From: Paraburkholderia ginsengiterrae
GTDB lineage: Bacteria; Pseudomonadota; Gammaproteobacteria; Burkholderiales; Burkholderiaceae
Direction: 5' to 3'
DNA: 64,000 bases
NCBI RefSeq assembly: GCF_001645125.1
Contig: NZ_LXKA01000154.1
Span: 1-64,000 of the forward strand
Part shown: positions 1 through 9,372 of the stretch, piece after piece
Numbering within the stretch: position 1 is the stretch's first letter
Layout of the letters: the number at the start of each line of letters is the position of its first letter
Translations under genes and position numbers: made by a program
Notes under the pieces: model-generated
Database searches by the model: none
What the model was told of the DNA's origin: nothing
The model's input: only the letters and a program-made list of their open reading frames with translations

Positions 1-1907
1 GCGGGCGGCGTGTCGTCGGCTGGCCTGGCGCTCGCGTCGATCGCGCGTTCGAAGTACTGCGCGGCTTCGCGATTGCGATGCGCGTCGACCGCCGCATAGC
101 CCGCGTCGGCCAGCGCGCTCGACGGCATCGTGCCGGCCTTGTCGGCCATGCTGAAGCGCTGATAGGCGACGCGATTGTTGCCGGCGCGCTGCGCGATGTA
201 GGCGGCTGTCATGTCCGGCATCGCATCGAGCATGCCGGCATCGATCAGGTTCTGCGCCTCGCGCGCCGCCGCGCGGTCGTCGCCCGCCGTGCTGAGCGCG
301 TTGATCAGTTCCACGCGATGCTGCGGATCGTCCGGCGCGGCCTTCACCGCTTCACGCGCGAAGCCGACCGCGGCGGTTTTGTCGTTGGCGGCTGCGGCGG
401 CCGCTGCCGCGCGCGCCGCCGCGAAACCTGCGTCGGCGGCGTACACGTCGCAGCTCGCGCCGAACTGGTCGACCACGCAGTCGATCACGGGGCGGCGCGA
501 CGGATCGAGCGGCGTCGAGGTGGTGCGTGATACGGCCGAGGCGGTGGTTGTCGCCACCGAGGTTCGAGCAGCCGGTCCATCGGTTGCAGCCGCTGCATGG
601 GCCGCCGCATTGGCCGCAGCATCAGCCCCGTTCGCAGCATTCGCACCACCGGCCCCCTGCGCCAGCAACCGTCGCGCCTCCGCGCGGCGCAGCGCGATCG
701 GCGGATCGGTGTCATCGCCAAGGGTCTTCAGCGGCGCGAGCAGATCGAGCGCGCGTTGCGGCTGGCCCCCGGCAATCCACACGTCCGCGATGATCACGCG
801 GGAAATACGCTTGTTGCGCTCGGTGGCATCGTTCGCCTGCTGGGCTTTGGCGAAGTCCGCGTCGGCTTCGTCAGGCTTGCCTTGCGCGGCAAGCGTGTAG
901 CCACGCAGCGCGAGCGGCATGATTTCGCTGTCGTCCACGGCGATGGCGTCGCTCGCGGCCGCTTGCACGCCGGGCAGATCGTTGGCGGCGAACAGCACGT
1001 CCATCAGCTGTATGCGGTACCCGACCTGATCCGGCGCATAGGCGACAGCCAGCCGCGCGAGCGTCGCAGCCTGCGCATAGTCACCCTGCTTGCGCGCCGC
1101 ATACGACGCGCCGGACGCCTGCGGCGCCAGACGGCTGCCGATGAAGCTGCGGCGCAAACGCAGATCGTCGTTATCGCCGAAGCGTTTGACGGCGTCGAGA
1201 TCGGCGTTCCACGCATCGGCGTCCTGACCCGCGGCGCTCGCCGCATCGATCAGCAACAGCCGCAAACGCAGCAGATCGGGACGCAGCGCAATCGCTTCAT
1301 TCGCATACCTGACGGTGCCCGCGAATTCCTTCGCGGCATAAGCCTTATAGGCCTGCTGACCGGCGATCAGCGCGGGGCCGCTCACCGCATCGGGATCGCC
1401 CGGCTGCTGGCGGCCGGCGCGCGCGACTGCGCGCGTGGACCCGTTCAGCGCGTCGATCTGTTGGCGGCGCGCGACCAACGCGGAATCCCGGCCGACCTGC
1501 GCGATCGCGTCGGACAGCGAGCGGCTCGCTTCGCTATAGCGGCGTTGCGCGGCCAGCGAGTTCGCGAGCAGCACACGCAAGGACACCAAGTCGGGCCGCT
1601 GGCGAATCGCTTCACGCGCCCGCGAGACGGCTTCGGCATAATCGCCACGACCATACGCGGCATACGCTTGCTGCGCCACGCGATAAGCCGCGCCGCTCAA
1701 TGGCAGCGAATTCACCGCAGGCGCGGCAGGCGCAGACACGCTTCCTGCGCCTGGCACGCTCTGCGCGTGCGCGGCGCCGCCCAGACACACCGCGCCGGCT
1801 ATCAACGCCGCAGCAACGGTGCGCAACGCGAACGCCGGTGCAGGCGCCAATTCCCCCGAGGCAGCGCGCATCGTCCCCGCGCGCCATGTAAATACTGATT
1901 CGATCAT
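1..1907 (-). CDS. nfrA: NfrA-like TPR outer-membrane protein (partial, C-terminus beyond window)
   Basis: The frame is open from an ATG at 1907, which overlaps the stop of the nfrB-like gene by 3 bases, to the window edge, about 635 codons. Residue 13 is a second Met, followed by a basic and then hydrophobic stretch ending in AHAQ, a plausible signal peptide. The rest is a run of TPR-like helices (for example AYAAYGRGDYAEAVSRAREA, later YAAKEFAGTVRYANEAIALR) broken by an Ala-rich spacer. Known NfrA is an outer-membrane protein with periplasmic TPRs, needed for phage N4 adsorption and thought to export the glycan made by NfrB. The call rests on TPR architecture plus tight coupling to the NfrB-like gene. 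The C-terminal half cannot be judged here. Confidence 0.7.
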   Translation of the reverse strand, partial: MIESVFTWRAGTMRAASGELAPAPAFALRTVAAALIAGAVCLGGAAHAQSVPGAGSVSAPAAPAVNSLPLSGAAYRVAQQAYAAYGRGDYAEAVSRAREAIRQRPDLVSLRVLLANSLAAQRRYSEASRSLSDAIAQVGRDSALVARRQQIDALNGSTRAVARAGRQQPGDPDAVSGPALIAGQQAYKAYAAKEFAGTVRYANEAIALRPDLLRLRLLLIDAASAAGQDADAWNADLDAVKRFGDNDDLRLRRSFIGSRLAPQASGASYAARKQGDYAQAATLARLAVAYAPDQVGYRIQLMDVLFAANDLPGVQAAASDAIAVDDSEIMPLALRGYTLAAQGKPDEADADFAKAQQANDATERNKRISRVIIADVWIAGGQPQRALDLLAPLKTLGDDTDPPIALRRAEARRLLAQGAGGANAANGADAAANAAAHAAAATDGPAARTSVATTTASAVSRTTSTPLDPSRRPVIDCVVDQFGASCDVYAADAGFAAARAAAAAAAANDKTAAVGFAREAVKAAPDDPQHRVELINALSTAGDDRAAAREAQNLIDAGMLDAMPDMTAAYIAQRAGNNRVAYQRFSMADKAGTMPSSALADAGYAAVDAHRNREAAQYFERAIDASARPADDTPP

Positions 1908-4066
1908 TCGGATGCCGCCAGAGCGCCTTGCAGGCGGCGCTGTTGCTGGATTACGTTATCGAGCGCGGCGCGTGAGATCACGTCGCGCGCCACCATGTAG
2001 TCGCCAATCAGGCCATGGCGATCCGGACGGTAGTGCTGCATCGCCGCTTCGAAGTCCTCGCGCCGCACGTGGCCGTGCTCGATAAGCAGATCGCCGATCA
2101 ACGGCACGCCGCGCGCCGGCACGGACTCGCCTCCGGCGCCGGCCGCGGGCGTCGCTATCGCGACGCCACGCAGCACGCGCAGCCCTTCCGCTATCTCGCC
2201 CTCGCGGACGATCTCCTGCGCAAGCGGCCCCGCAATCAGCGTGCTCAGCTCCGCGAGCACGGTCTCGGCAAGCGGACTGGCCGCCAGCAGAATCGTCCGG
2301 CCCTTTGCCGGATCGGCCTGCGGCAGCACGCGATGCCGCACGATCGCTTCGAGCGGCAGGCGCGCCGCGTCCTCACGCAGCCGTTCGGCATGCAGACGGC
2401 CGCGCGGCAGATCGGCCTGGAATGCGATCGCTTCGGCAAGCGTTTCCTCGTCGAGCCAGCCCTTCGCCATCAGCACCCGGCCAAGCGGCGCCTCGCGCGC
2501 ATGACTCTCGCCGAGCGCCTGTTCGAGCTTGTCCGGATCGATGGCCTGCCAGGAGAGCAGCAGTTCGCCCAGACGCTGGCGTCGATTGTTGAAACCGTCC
2601 GCCGAGGGGAAATCGTGCATGGTCTTGTCCCATGCAAGCCGCTTGCCCGTCACGAGATGCGTGATGAACATCTTCCAGGCGCGCGACACCGCCATGAAGT
2701 TGATGAAGTTCCCCACCACCATGCGCGGCACGGACAGCACGCCGTGCTCCCAGCCGTACAGACGGGTCACGAAATAGATCCGCTGCACCACGCGCAGCAG
2801 CAGCGCGCAGCCGTTGGCCCACAGGAGCGCCTGCAGCCAGCCTGAATCGGCAAACGGCGAAGCGATCAGATCCGGCATCCAGCCGAGCAGGCCGGCGCCC
2901 GCGAACAGCAGGAACTGGATCACCAGCACGTAGGCAATAATGCCGACGAACGCGGTCACGATCCCCTTGCGGTCGCGAAACAACAGGTAGCGGTTCGCGA
3001 GCGAGCCGACCCAGCCGGTCTGCTTCCAGCCTTGCAGGCCGATGCCGAGCGTCCAGCGCGCGCGCTGACGGTAAGCGGTGCGAAACGTATCGGGAAAGAA
3101 CTCGCGCACGCACAGCGGCATCGTCACGGTGATGTCGCGTTCCTTGCCGAGACCAAACCACGCCTTGCGGCGCGTGGCGAACTGCACCGGAAAGCGCGCG
3201 AAAATGGACTGCATGCCCATCTTGCCCAGGCGCGCCCCGACGTCGTAGTCCTCGGTGAGGCTCTCGGTATTGAACGGCTGATTGTCGGTTTCAGCGACGA
3301 GCGCGAGCAGCGCGCGCCGCGAAAAGCACGTGCCCACACCTGCTGAAGGCACCGAGCCCACCAGGCTCTCGCGCACCACCAGATCCTTCGCGTGCCATTC
3401 CGCGAATTCGTCCATGTACGTGCCGGCCACGAGTTCGAACCAGTTGCGTTCGAGCGAGGCCACCGGCAACTGGATCATGTCCTTGCGCGGCAGCAGGTAG
3501 TTGAAAAAGCGCAGCTCCACCGGATGCAGCACGTCTTCGCTATCGTGCAGCACCACGCCCGCGAATTCGATGCCGGATTCACGCTCGTGCCTGAAAATCG
3601 CCGCGATCACCCAGTTCAGGCAATCGGCCTTGCAGGTCGGGCCGTCGTGCGGCACTTCCACGCGGCGCAGCTGCTTGTAGCGGCGGCGCATGCGCTCCAC
3701 TTCGGCGATGGTCTGCGGATCGTTCTGGTAAGTGCCGACGAACACCACATAGTTGCGGTAGTCCATCACCCGCACCAGGTCCTCGATCATCGCCGCGACC
3801 ACGTCGTACTCGTGCCAGGCGGGCACCATGATCGCGATGGGCTGCTCCTCGCGCTGATAGAGCTGCGCGCTGGTGAGCGGCTTGTAGGTGCGCTGCACCG
3901 TCAAGCGGCGATAGATCGTGCGGGTCCAGTACCAGAGATCGATGAACAGGTCGTCGATACTGGAGAGCAGAATGACGAACGCCACCGCCGCCGCGACGTA
4001 TTCGAGCCCGTGATAGTAGTGGGCCACGGCGTAGCCCGCGTACCACTTGATCAGCGCGAGGTTCAC
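1904..4066 (-). CDS. nfrB: NfrB-like inner-membrane glycosyltransferase with MshEN modules
   Basis: A family 2 processive glycosyltransferase of 720 residues, predicted to build a polysaccharide at the inner membrane. Visible motifs are an N-terminal membrane segment, PAWHEYD, the acidic HDSEDV motif, TEDYDVG and the QRARW motif typical of processive GT2 enzymes, followed by several membrane helices. The C-terminal third has two RLGxxL...LxxxLxxQ-like stretches (RLGELLLSW... and LIGDLLIEHGHV...), the MshEN pattern that binds c-di-GMP in relatives. I chose the GTG at 4066, which overlaps the TGA of the upstream BcsB-like gene (GTGA). An upstream ATG in the same frame would add 41 residues inside that gene. 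E. coli NfrB has the same plan. The glycan made here is unknown. Confidence 0.82.
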   Translation of the reverse strand: MNLALIKWYAGYAVAHYYHGLEYVAAAVAFVILLSSIDDLFIDLWYWTRTIYRRLTVQRTYKPLTSAQLYQREEQPIAIMVPAWHEYDVVAAMIEDLVRVMDYRNYVVFVGTYQNDPQTIAEVERMRRRYKQLRRVEVPHDGPTCKADCLNWVIAAIFRHERESGIEFAGVVLHDSEDVLHPVELRFFNYLLPRKDMIQLPVASLERNWFELVAGTYMDEFAEWHAKDLVVRESLVGSVPSAGVGTCFSRRALLALVAETDNQPFNTESLTEDYDVGARLGKMGMQSIFARFPVQFATRRKAWFGLGKERDITVTMPLCVREFFPDTFRTAYRQRARWTLGIGLQGWKQTGWVGSLANRYLLFRDRKGIVTAFVGIIAYVLVIQFLLFAGAGLLGWMPDLIASPFADSGWLQALLWANGCALLLRVVQRIYFVTRLYGWEHGVLSVPRMVVGNFINFMAVSRAWKMFITHLVTGKRLAWDKTMHDFPSADGFNNRRQRLGELLLSWQAIDPDKLEQALGESHAREAPLGRVLMAKGWLDEETLAEAIAFQADLPRGRLHAERLREDAARLPLEAIVRHRVLPQADPAKGRTILLAASPLAETVLAELSTLIAGPLAQEIVREGEIAEGLRVLRGVAIATPAAGAGGESVPARGVPLIGDLLIEHGHVRREDFEAAMQHYRPDRHGLIGDYMVARDVISRAALDNVIQQQRRLQGALAASE

Positions 4067-6270
4067 AGCTCGTCCCGCGGCTTGTCCTGATTCCTGCGGC
4101 GCGCCACATTGGCGACCAGCAGCAGCACGATCAGCAAGCTGACGAGACCGGCAGGTATCGCCCAACGCACCCAGCTCTGCATGAACCACGGGCCTTCGTC
4201 GCCGGCGTCGACCACTTCACCCGGATTACGGGTGTCGAACAGCCGCAGCGTGCCGCTGCCGTCCACGAGCGCCACGTTGCCGCGCGACAGTTGCAGCGTG
4301 GCCGGCAAAATCGCCGCGGTGTCGCCCACCGTGCGATACGCGATACCGGCCACCGTGCCCGCCTTGACCGCCTCGATCACGCCGACGCGGTTCAGACCGG
4401 ACACGTCCGCGAGCATCTTGCCCGACGCGTCGGTGAGCGAGAGGCGGTCTTTCGACAGGCGCGCGAGATTCTGTTCATCGGCAAGCGTGACATCGGCGGC
4501 GAGGAACGCGCCCTTCGGACTCACGGCTTCGCCGTCGCGCGCCACACTGAAGGTCGCGCGCGTCGGCGCAATGCCGCTCGCGTTCGCGAGGCGCGCGACG
4601 CGCGGCAGCACCTGGGTGGCGTCGTTCAGATACGCGGCCGGCACGATCACGTTCGCGTCCGTTGCGAAGCGCGCCACCATGCCGGTGAAATCGTCGTCGA
4701 TCTTCCCGCTGGTCAGCGTCAGATGGCTGCTCGGCAACACCGCCACCGGATGACCCTGGCCGCGCGGCTGGCAGCCGCCTTCCGGCTGACGCTGAAACAC
4801 CACGCGAAGCAGGTTGTGCGCCGCCAGCGCGTAGTGCGGCACGCGCGCCGTGATGCGCTGCGGCTTGCCGTTGGCGGACAGCAGTTGCGAGCCGATCAGC
4901 ACGTCGTTGAAATAGATCGAGGCGGTCTGCGCGGTATTGTTCAGCGTCGGCGCGGCGGCCACGTCGAGCACTACGGCGCCCGGCAGCTTGCCATTGCCCG
5001 ATGCCGCACCGAGGTCGAAATTCGCGTCCCAGATGGCGCGGCCTTGCACGTCGAGCGTGCGCGGCTCGCCGCCGAGCAGCGACAGCGCGATTTCGTCGGC
5101 GCGGGTGTTCGGCGCGTCGTCGATCTGATGGACCACGAGGCGGCTCGTCACGTCGATCGGCCGCCACGTGCGTGCGAGCACCGCGACGCCGTCGTTGTCG
5201 CCCACCACGATGGCGGTCTGGCCGCCGAGGTGCGCGAGACGCACTTCGCCCGGGGCCAGCGGTTTCGCGATCGGATCGATGGCGCGGGCACGCCACGCGT
5301 CGAAAGCGTCGGCCGCGCCCGGCTGCACGCCGGCCACCTGCTCGCGCAGCGCGTCGAGCGAACTCTTCAGCGTGTTGCGCAACGTGTCGTCGGCGACGAT
5401 CACATCGGGTGCGAAATCCGCAGGCGGCGTCAGCGCGATCAGTGCGCCCGCCTCCGCCGGATTCGCGAGCTTGTGCGAACCGCCCGCGGCCAGCGCAGCA
5501 AAGGCAGGGATCGCGCGCAGCGGCGCCGGTACGTCAATCGTGCTCAGATCCACGGTGTCGCCCGCCACCGGCCAGGCGCGCGTGGCCGGCGCGCGGCCCT
5601 CACGCTGCAGCAGCGCTTCGATGCGCCAGCCGGCGTCGAACGCGGGCGCGCCCAGCGTGCGCGCGCCGAGCATGACCACCGGCTTGTGCGGCAGCGCGCT
5701 CCATGCGCTGCGCAGATCGCCGATCGCGTCCGGGTCGTAGCGATAGGTCAGGCGCGAAGTCGGCGCGACGCGCCACACGTTGCCGATCGCGGTCTGATCG
5801 GCACAGATGTTCTCGTTGATCACCGACGACCAGTCGAGCCCCACGCGTACGAAGCCGCCCGGCCGCGCCGCGCCGTCCACGCCGAGCGTCGCCGATGCAT
5901 CGCCCTGATCCTGCGTGGGGCTGCGCGAGAGCGCCGGCGAACCGTCGAGCGACACCAGCATGGTCGTGCGTCCGCCGTTGCCGCGCAGATAGCTGCCGTC
6001 GATCTGCAGCGTGGCGTCGGCGAGCGGCACCCCTGCCGGCACCGGCAGATACAGTTCCTGACGGCCGTCCGGCGCGTGCAGCACGAGCGGATCGCGGATG
6101 CCCAGTTCGGTCAGCGTGACCGTGCGCGTCGCCAGACGCCCGCTGCCGAGCTGCGCGAAGCTGCCGGCGAGGTCGGCAGCGAGTTTGGCCGGTTCCTGGG
6201 AATAGGCACTGCCCGCCAGCAGCAGCAGCGTGGCAAGCACGTTCAGGCGAGGGCGCGCAAGGCGGCGCAT
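4063..6270 (-). CDS. BcsB-like periplasmic polysaccharide synthase subunit
   Basis: A protein of 735 residues with a signal peptide (MRRLARP then a Leu/Ala core ending GSAYS) and one C-terminal membrane helix followed by a basic tail (VARRRNQDK). This is the BcsB layout: a large periplasmic beta-rich body anchored beside a GT2 synthase. Known BcsB guides the nascent polymer through the periplasm and activates BcsA. Here its stop overlaps the start of the NfrB-like synthase, so the two are translationally coupled and probably work together. I chose ATG 6270 because it begins the signal peptide; TTG and GTG codons upstream in frame are alternatives. I infer a non-cellulose polymer from the partner genes. 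Confidence 0.72.
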   Translation of the reverse strand: MRRLARPRLNVLATLLLLAGSAYSQEPAKLAADLAGSFAQLGSGRLATRTVTLTELGIRDPLVLHAPDGRQELYLPVPAGVPLADATLQIDGSYLRGNGGRTTMLVSLDGSPALSRSPTQDQGDASATLGVDGAARPGGFVRVGLDWSSVINENICADQTAIGNVWRVAPTSRLTYRYDPDAIGDLRSAWSALPHKPVVMLGARTLGAPAFDAGWRIEALLQREGRAPATRAWPVAGDTVDLSTIDVPAPLRAIPAFAALAAGGSHKLANPAEAGALIALTPPADFAPDVIVADDTLRNTLKSSLDALREQVAGVQPGAADAFDAWRARAIDPIAKPLAPGEVRLAHLGGQTAIVVGDNDGVAVLARTWRPIDVTSRLVVHQIDDAPNTRADEIALSLLGGEPRTLDVQGRAIWDANFDLGAASGNGKLPGAVVLDVAAAPTLNNTAQTASIYFNDVLIGSQLLSANGKPQRITARVPHYALAAHNLLRVVFQRQPEGGCQPRGQGHPVAVLPSSHLTLTSGKIDDDFTGMVARFATDANVIVPAAYLNDATQVLPRVARLANASGIAPTRATFSVARDGEAVSPKGAFLAADVTLADEQNLARLSKDRLSLTDASGKMLADVSGLNRVGVIEAVKAGTVAGIAYRTVGDTAAILPATLQLSRGNVALVDGSGTLRLFDTRNPGEVVDAGDEGPWFMQSWVRWAIPAGLVSLLIVLLLVANVARRRNQDKPRDEL

Positions 6271-6546
6271 TGACGTATTGGGGATCACTTTTTTGTCTCT
6301 CAATTAGCGCGCAAGCGGCAAGACCGGATTGCACGGCATGAATCATCTGGAGCGGCCAGTCCGGCACCACGCCGGGTTCGATCGGATTGGCCAGTCGTCC
6401 AACCTGTGTGATCGGCGCGACGGGCAGTCACTAAGCCGGCTGCTCGCGCGGCACGGGGTGCGTCGGAAGTCGCGGCATGTGCCGGCAAAAGCAGGTGCAG
6501 TCGGAACTGCATAACGGCCCTGCCCTGCCGGACGGCGATGAACGCG

Positions 6547-7770
6547 CTAGTGGACGGTCGCGGCGAACCGCACGCGCGCAACGTCTGCTGCGTGCGGATG
6601 CCCGGCACCACTCGCGCCGCCGGTCGAGCCGCCACTCGCGAATTCCTCGACCGCGCGCCCGGTGAGCGCCGCGACGATCCGCCGTGACGCGTGGCCGTCG
6701 CCATAGGGGTTGACGCGATGCGCGAACTCGTCGCGCTGGCGCGCGTCCTCGATGAGCCCCAGCACCGCGCTCACGATCGAGTCGCACTGCGTGCCGACCA
6801 GACGCACCGTGCCCGCCGCGACCGCTTCCGGACGCTCGGTCACGTCGCGCATGACGAGCACTGGCTTGCCGAGCGCGGGGGCTTCTTCCTGAACGCCGCC
6901 GGAGTCAGTGAGGATGATCGACGCGCGCTGCATGAGACGCACGAAGCTGAGATAGTCGAGTGGATCGATCAGATGAACATTGCGCGCGTGACCGAGAGAC
7001 TCCCGCACCGGGCCGCGCACATTCGGATTCAGGTGCACCGGATAGACAATCTGCACGGTGTTGGTGCTGGCCAGCTCGGCGAGCGCCGCGCAGATATTCG
7101 CGAAGCCCTCACCGAAGCTTTCGCGGCGGTGGCCCGTAACGAGCAGCACCGGCAGCGCGCCGTCGAGGAACGGGAGACGTGCATCGAGTTCGGCGCACAA
7201 CGCCGCGTCGTTGTCGATACGCGCGGTGGTCAGGTTCAGCGCGTCGATCACCGTATTGCCGGTGACGATGATCTTGCCGTGCAGCGTTTCCTGCTCGAGG
7301 TTGGCACGCGAACTCGCGGTGGGCGCGAACATCAGGTCGCTCATCACGTCGACCACGCGGCGGTTCATTTCTTCCGGCCACGGCTGCATCAGATTGCCGG
7401 TGCGCAGGCCCGCTTCGACGTGGCCAATCGGAATACGGCGGTGGAACGCAGCGAGCGCGGCCGCCGACGCGGTGGTGGTGTCGCCGTGCACCAGCACGCG
7501 GTCGGGTTGAACCGTGGCGAGCACCTCGTCGAGCGAGGCGATGAGACGCGCGGCGAGCCCGTTGAGCGTCTGGTTGCCGGTCATCAGCGCGAGATTGTGG
7601 TGCGGTTTGATCTCGAACAGATCGAGCACCTGATCGAGCATCTGCTGATGCTGCCCCGTGACGCACACGACCGACTCGATCCCGCTGCTGGCTTCAAGCT
7701 GTTTGACAAGCGGTGCCATTTTGATGGCTTCCGGCCGCGTGCCGAAAATCGACAAAATCCTCGATGGCAT
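6547..7770 (-). CDS. wecB: UDP-N-acetylglucosamine 2-epimerase (WecB type)
   Basis: Interconverts UDP-GlcNAc and UDP-ManNAc in the cytoplasm, giving ManNAc for surface glycans. The 407-residue protein opens with the typical SIFGTRPEAIKMAPL and carries HGDTTT, HVEAGLRTG, the TGHRRE segment and DSGGVQEEAP, all standard for this GT-B-fold family. It is about 30 residues longer than usual, with a Ser/Gly/Ala-rich tail. It is first in the minus-strand series wecB, bcsB-like, nfrB-like, nfrA-like, with 276 bp to the next start. The E. coli N4-receptor glycan also needs WecB, which supports a shared pathway. Identification is firm; its role in this pathway is inferred from position. Confidence 0.93.
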   Translation of the reverse strand: MPSRILSIFGTRPEAIKMAPLVKQLEASSGIESVVCVTGQHQQMLDQVLDLFEIKPHHNLALMTGNQTLNGLAARLIASLDEVLATVQPDRVLVHGDTTTASAAALAAFHRRIPIGHVEAGLRTGNLMQPWPEEMNRRVVDVMSDLMFAPTASSRANLEQETLHGKIIVTGNTVIDALNLTTARIDNDAALCAELDARLPFLDGALPVLLVTGHRRESFGEGFANICAALAELASTNTVQIVYPVHLNPNVRGPVRESLGHARNVHLIDPLDYLSFVRLMQRASIILTDSGGVQEEAPALGKPVLVMRDVTERPEAVAAGTVRLVGTQCDSIVSAVLGLIEDARQRDEFAHRVNPYGDGHASRRIVAALTGRAVEEFASGGSTGGASGAGHPHAADVARVRFAATVH

Positions 7771-8520
7771 AATTTCTGGTCTTTTTTTGATGTTTTATTG
7801 TCGGCGTGCAACGCAAAACGCGAATAAATACCGCGCCCCCGCATTTACCGATTCGAGTTGCCGCCGCCGATTTCGCCGAGTGTTCCCGTACACCATGAGC
7901 GATGGATCGGATGCAATATTTGCCGTTTGGATTGAAGCAGGCCGTGCTCAAACGGGCGGACTATCGTGCGTGAATCGCTGCGCATTCTAGCGCGATTTTC
8001 CGCCACTGCCGTGATGATTTCTGGCTATATAACGCTAATTGACAATTGGGTTCGGTGCTTTTCCGTGTCCACTATCCAGGCACACTGCGACAAAATCCCA
8101 ATTGCAAACGTTTTACATCGAATTAATGAGGCAGGTAAATTTAACCTGATAACGGCAAAATCGCGGATTTCCGGGAGACGATTTAACACTTCAGGGGCGT
8201 CAATCAATTAACTGAATATAGCCGCTGAATAAGGCGCGCAAACGTTAAAGACGGTTTTAGTTTGCAACGCACAAATTACCGTTTCATCACCGATTGATAT
8301 CGATGTTATCTGGCCGGATCGCATTCGATCGCGGCGGTCAAATCAGCGATTGGCGGCTCGGCGAAAATACAGACGCCGTGCTGTTGCGGCAGTGCGACAG
8401 TGGCGCCGGTTGCCGCGTGAGTTTGGCGGCTAAAGATAAGGTCGTGGATAAACGTGCCGCCGCGAGACAGGTGCCGGCGATGAAAGGCGCGGTGAGGACC
8501 GCGCCGCCGGCTGCATGGAC
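7771..8520 (-). promoter_or_regulatory. AT-rich intergenic region upstream of the wecB-nfr locus
   Basis: A 750-bp gap between the start of wecB and the end of the ABC ATPase gene, both on the minus strand. Roughly 7780-8330 is much more AT-rich than the surrounding genes and must hold the promoter of the polysaccharide locus. Short open frames inside (for example 7966-8211 plus) have AT-driven composition and no ribosome site, so I do not call them genes. I could not fix a -35/-10 pair. Confidence 0.4.
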
Positions 8521-9372
8521 CTAAAACACCCCCATCAGTCTGGACAGCTCCGCCACATAGTGCCCGTACAACGGGTCGCTCTTGACCTGATCGGGTTGCC
8601 GCGGCCGTGGCAGATCGATCCTGACGTCGTGAATCACGCGCCCCGGCCGCTCCGACATCACCAGCACCCGGTCCGACAAAAACACCGCCTCGTGGATGCT
8701 ATGCGTGACCAGCAGCACGGTGAGCGTGCTCTGCTGCCAGATTCTCAGCAGCTCGACATTCAGGCGGTCGCGCGTGAGCGCATCCAGCGCGCCGAACGGT
8801 TCGTCCATCAGCATCACACGCGGCTCGAGCAACAGGATCTGTCCGATCGCGGCGCGCTGCCGCATGCCGCCCGACAATTCATGCGGATAGCGGTCGGCGA
8901 ACGCCGTCAGGCCCAACGTGTCCAGCAAGGCGGGCAGCCGCTTCTCCACGTGTGCCCGCGGCAGGTTCCGCAACTTCGCGCCGAGGCGAATGTTGTCGCC
9001 GACAGTCAGCCACGGCAGCATATTGCTGGTCTGAAACACGACGCCGATATCCGGCACCGGCGCGGTAATTGGCTCCGCGCCGAGCAGAATGCGCCCGTCG
9101 TCGCACGGCACGAGACCCGCGACCATGCGCAGCAAGGTGCTCTTGCCGCAACCGCTTGGGCCCAGGATCGACACGAATTCGCCCTGGCGGATCTGCATCG
9201 AGACATCGTCCAGCGCGCTGAACGCCTCTGCCCCGCCGCGCGCGGCGAAACGCTTGCCCACCCGTTCGACGGCAATCAGCGCGGGCGCCGTATCGCCGCG
9301 CCGCATGGGCTGAACATTCTCGCCGGTTGCCGCGGCGCGCTGCACGATACGCAATTTGTCGACCAGTGCCAT
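8521..9372 (-). CDS. ABC transporter ATP-binding protein (SsuB/TauB family)
   Basis: Cytoplasmic ATPase of a nitrate/sulfonate/taurine-type importer, 283 residues. Walker A is GPSGCGKST, the Q-loop region reads VVFQTSN, the signature is LSGGM and Walker B is VMLMDEPFGALD, followed by the switch histidine in VTHSIHEA. The start ATG at 9372 overlaps the stop of the permease gene (TGATG), so the two are translationally coupled. The operon order is binding protein, VOC protein, permease, ATPase. Sequence alone cannot give the substrate; the neighbouring degradation genes suggest an aromatic or similar carbon source rather than a sulfonate. Confidence 0.92.
   Translation of the reverse strand: MALVDKLRIVQRAAATGENVQPMRRGDTAPALIAVERVGKRFAARGGAEAFSALDDVSMQIRQGEFVSILGPSGCGKSTLLRMVAGLVPCDDGRILLGAEPITAPVPDIGVVFQTSNMLPWLTVGDNIRLGAKLRNLPRAHVEKRLPALLDTLGLTAFADRYPHELSGGMRQRAAIGQILLLEPRVMLMDEPFGALDALTRDRLNVELLRIWQQSTLTVLLVTHSIHEAVFLSDRVLVMSERPGRVIHDVRIDLPRPRQPDQVKSDPLYGHYVAELSRLMGVF

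Noticed and set aside
597-1898. Open frame of 433 codons on the plus strand
   Set aside because: Antisense to the TPR-type nfrA frame; Arg/His-rich shadow composition without domains.
4291-6273. 660-codon plus-strand frame
   Set aside because: Shadow of the BcsB-like gene; high Arg/His content and no recognisable motif.
7966-8211. 81-codon frame in the AT-rich gap
   Set aside because: No ribosome site, no similarity to any family I know; AT-driven composition.
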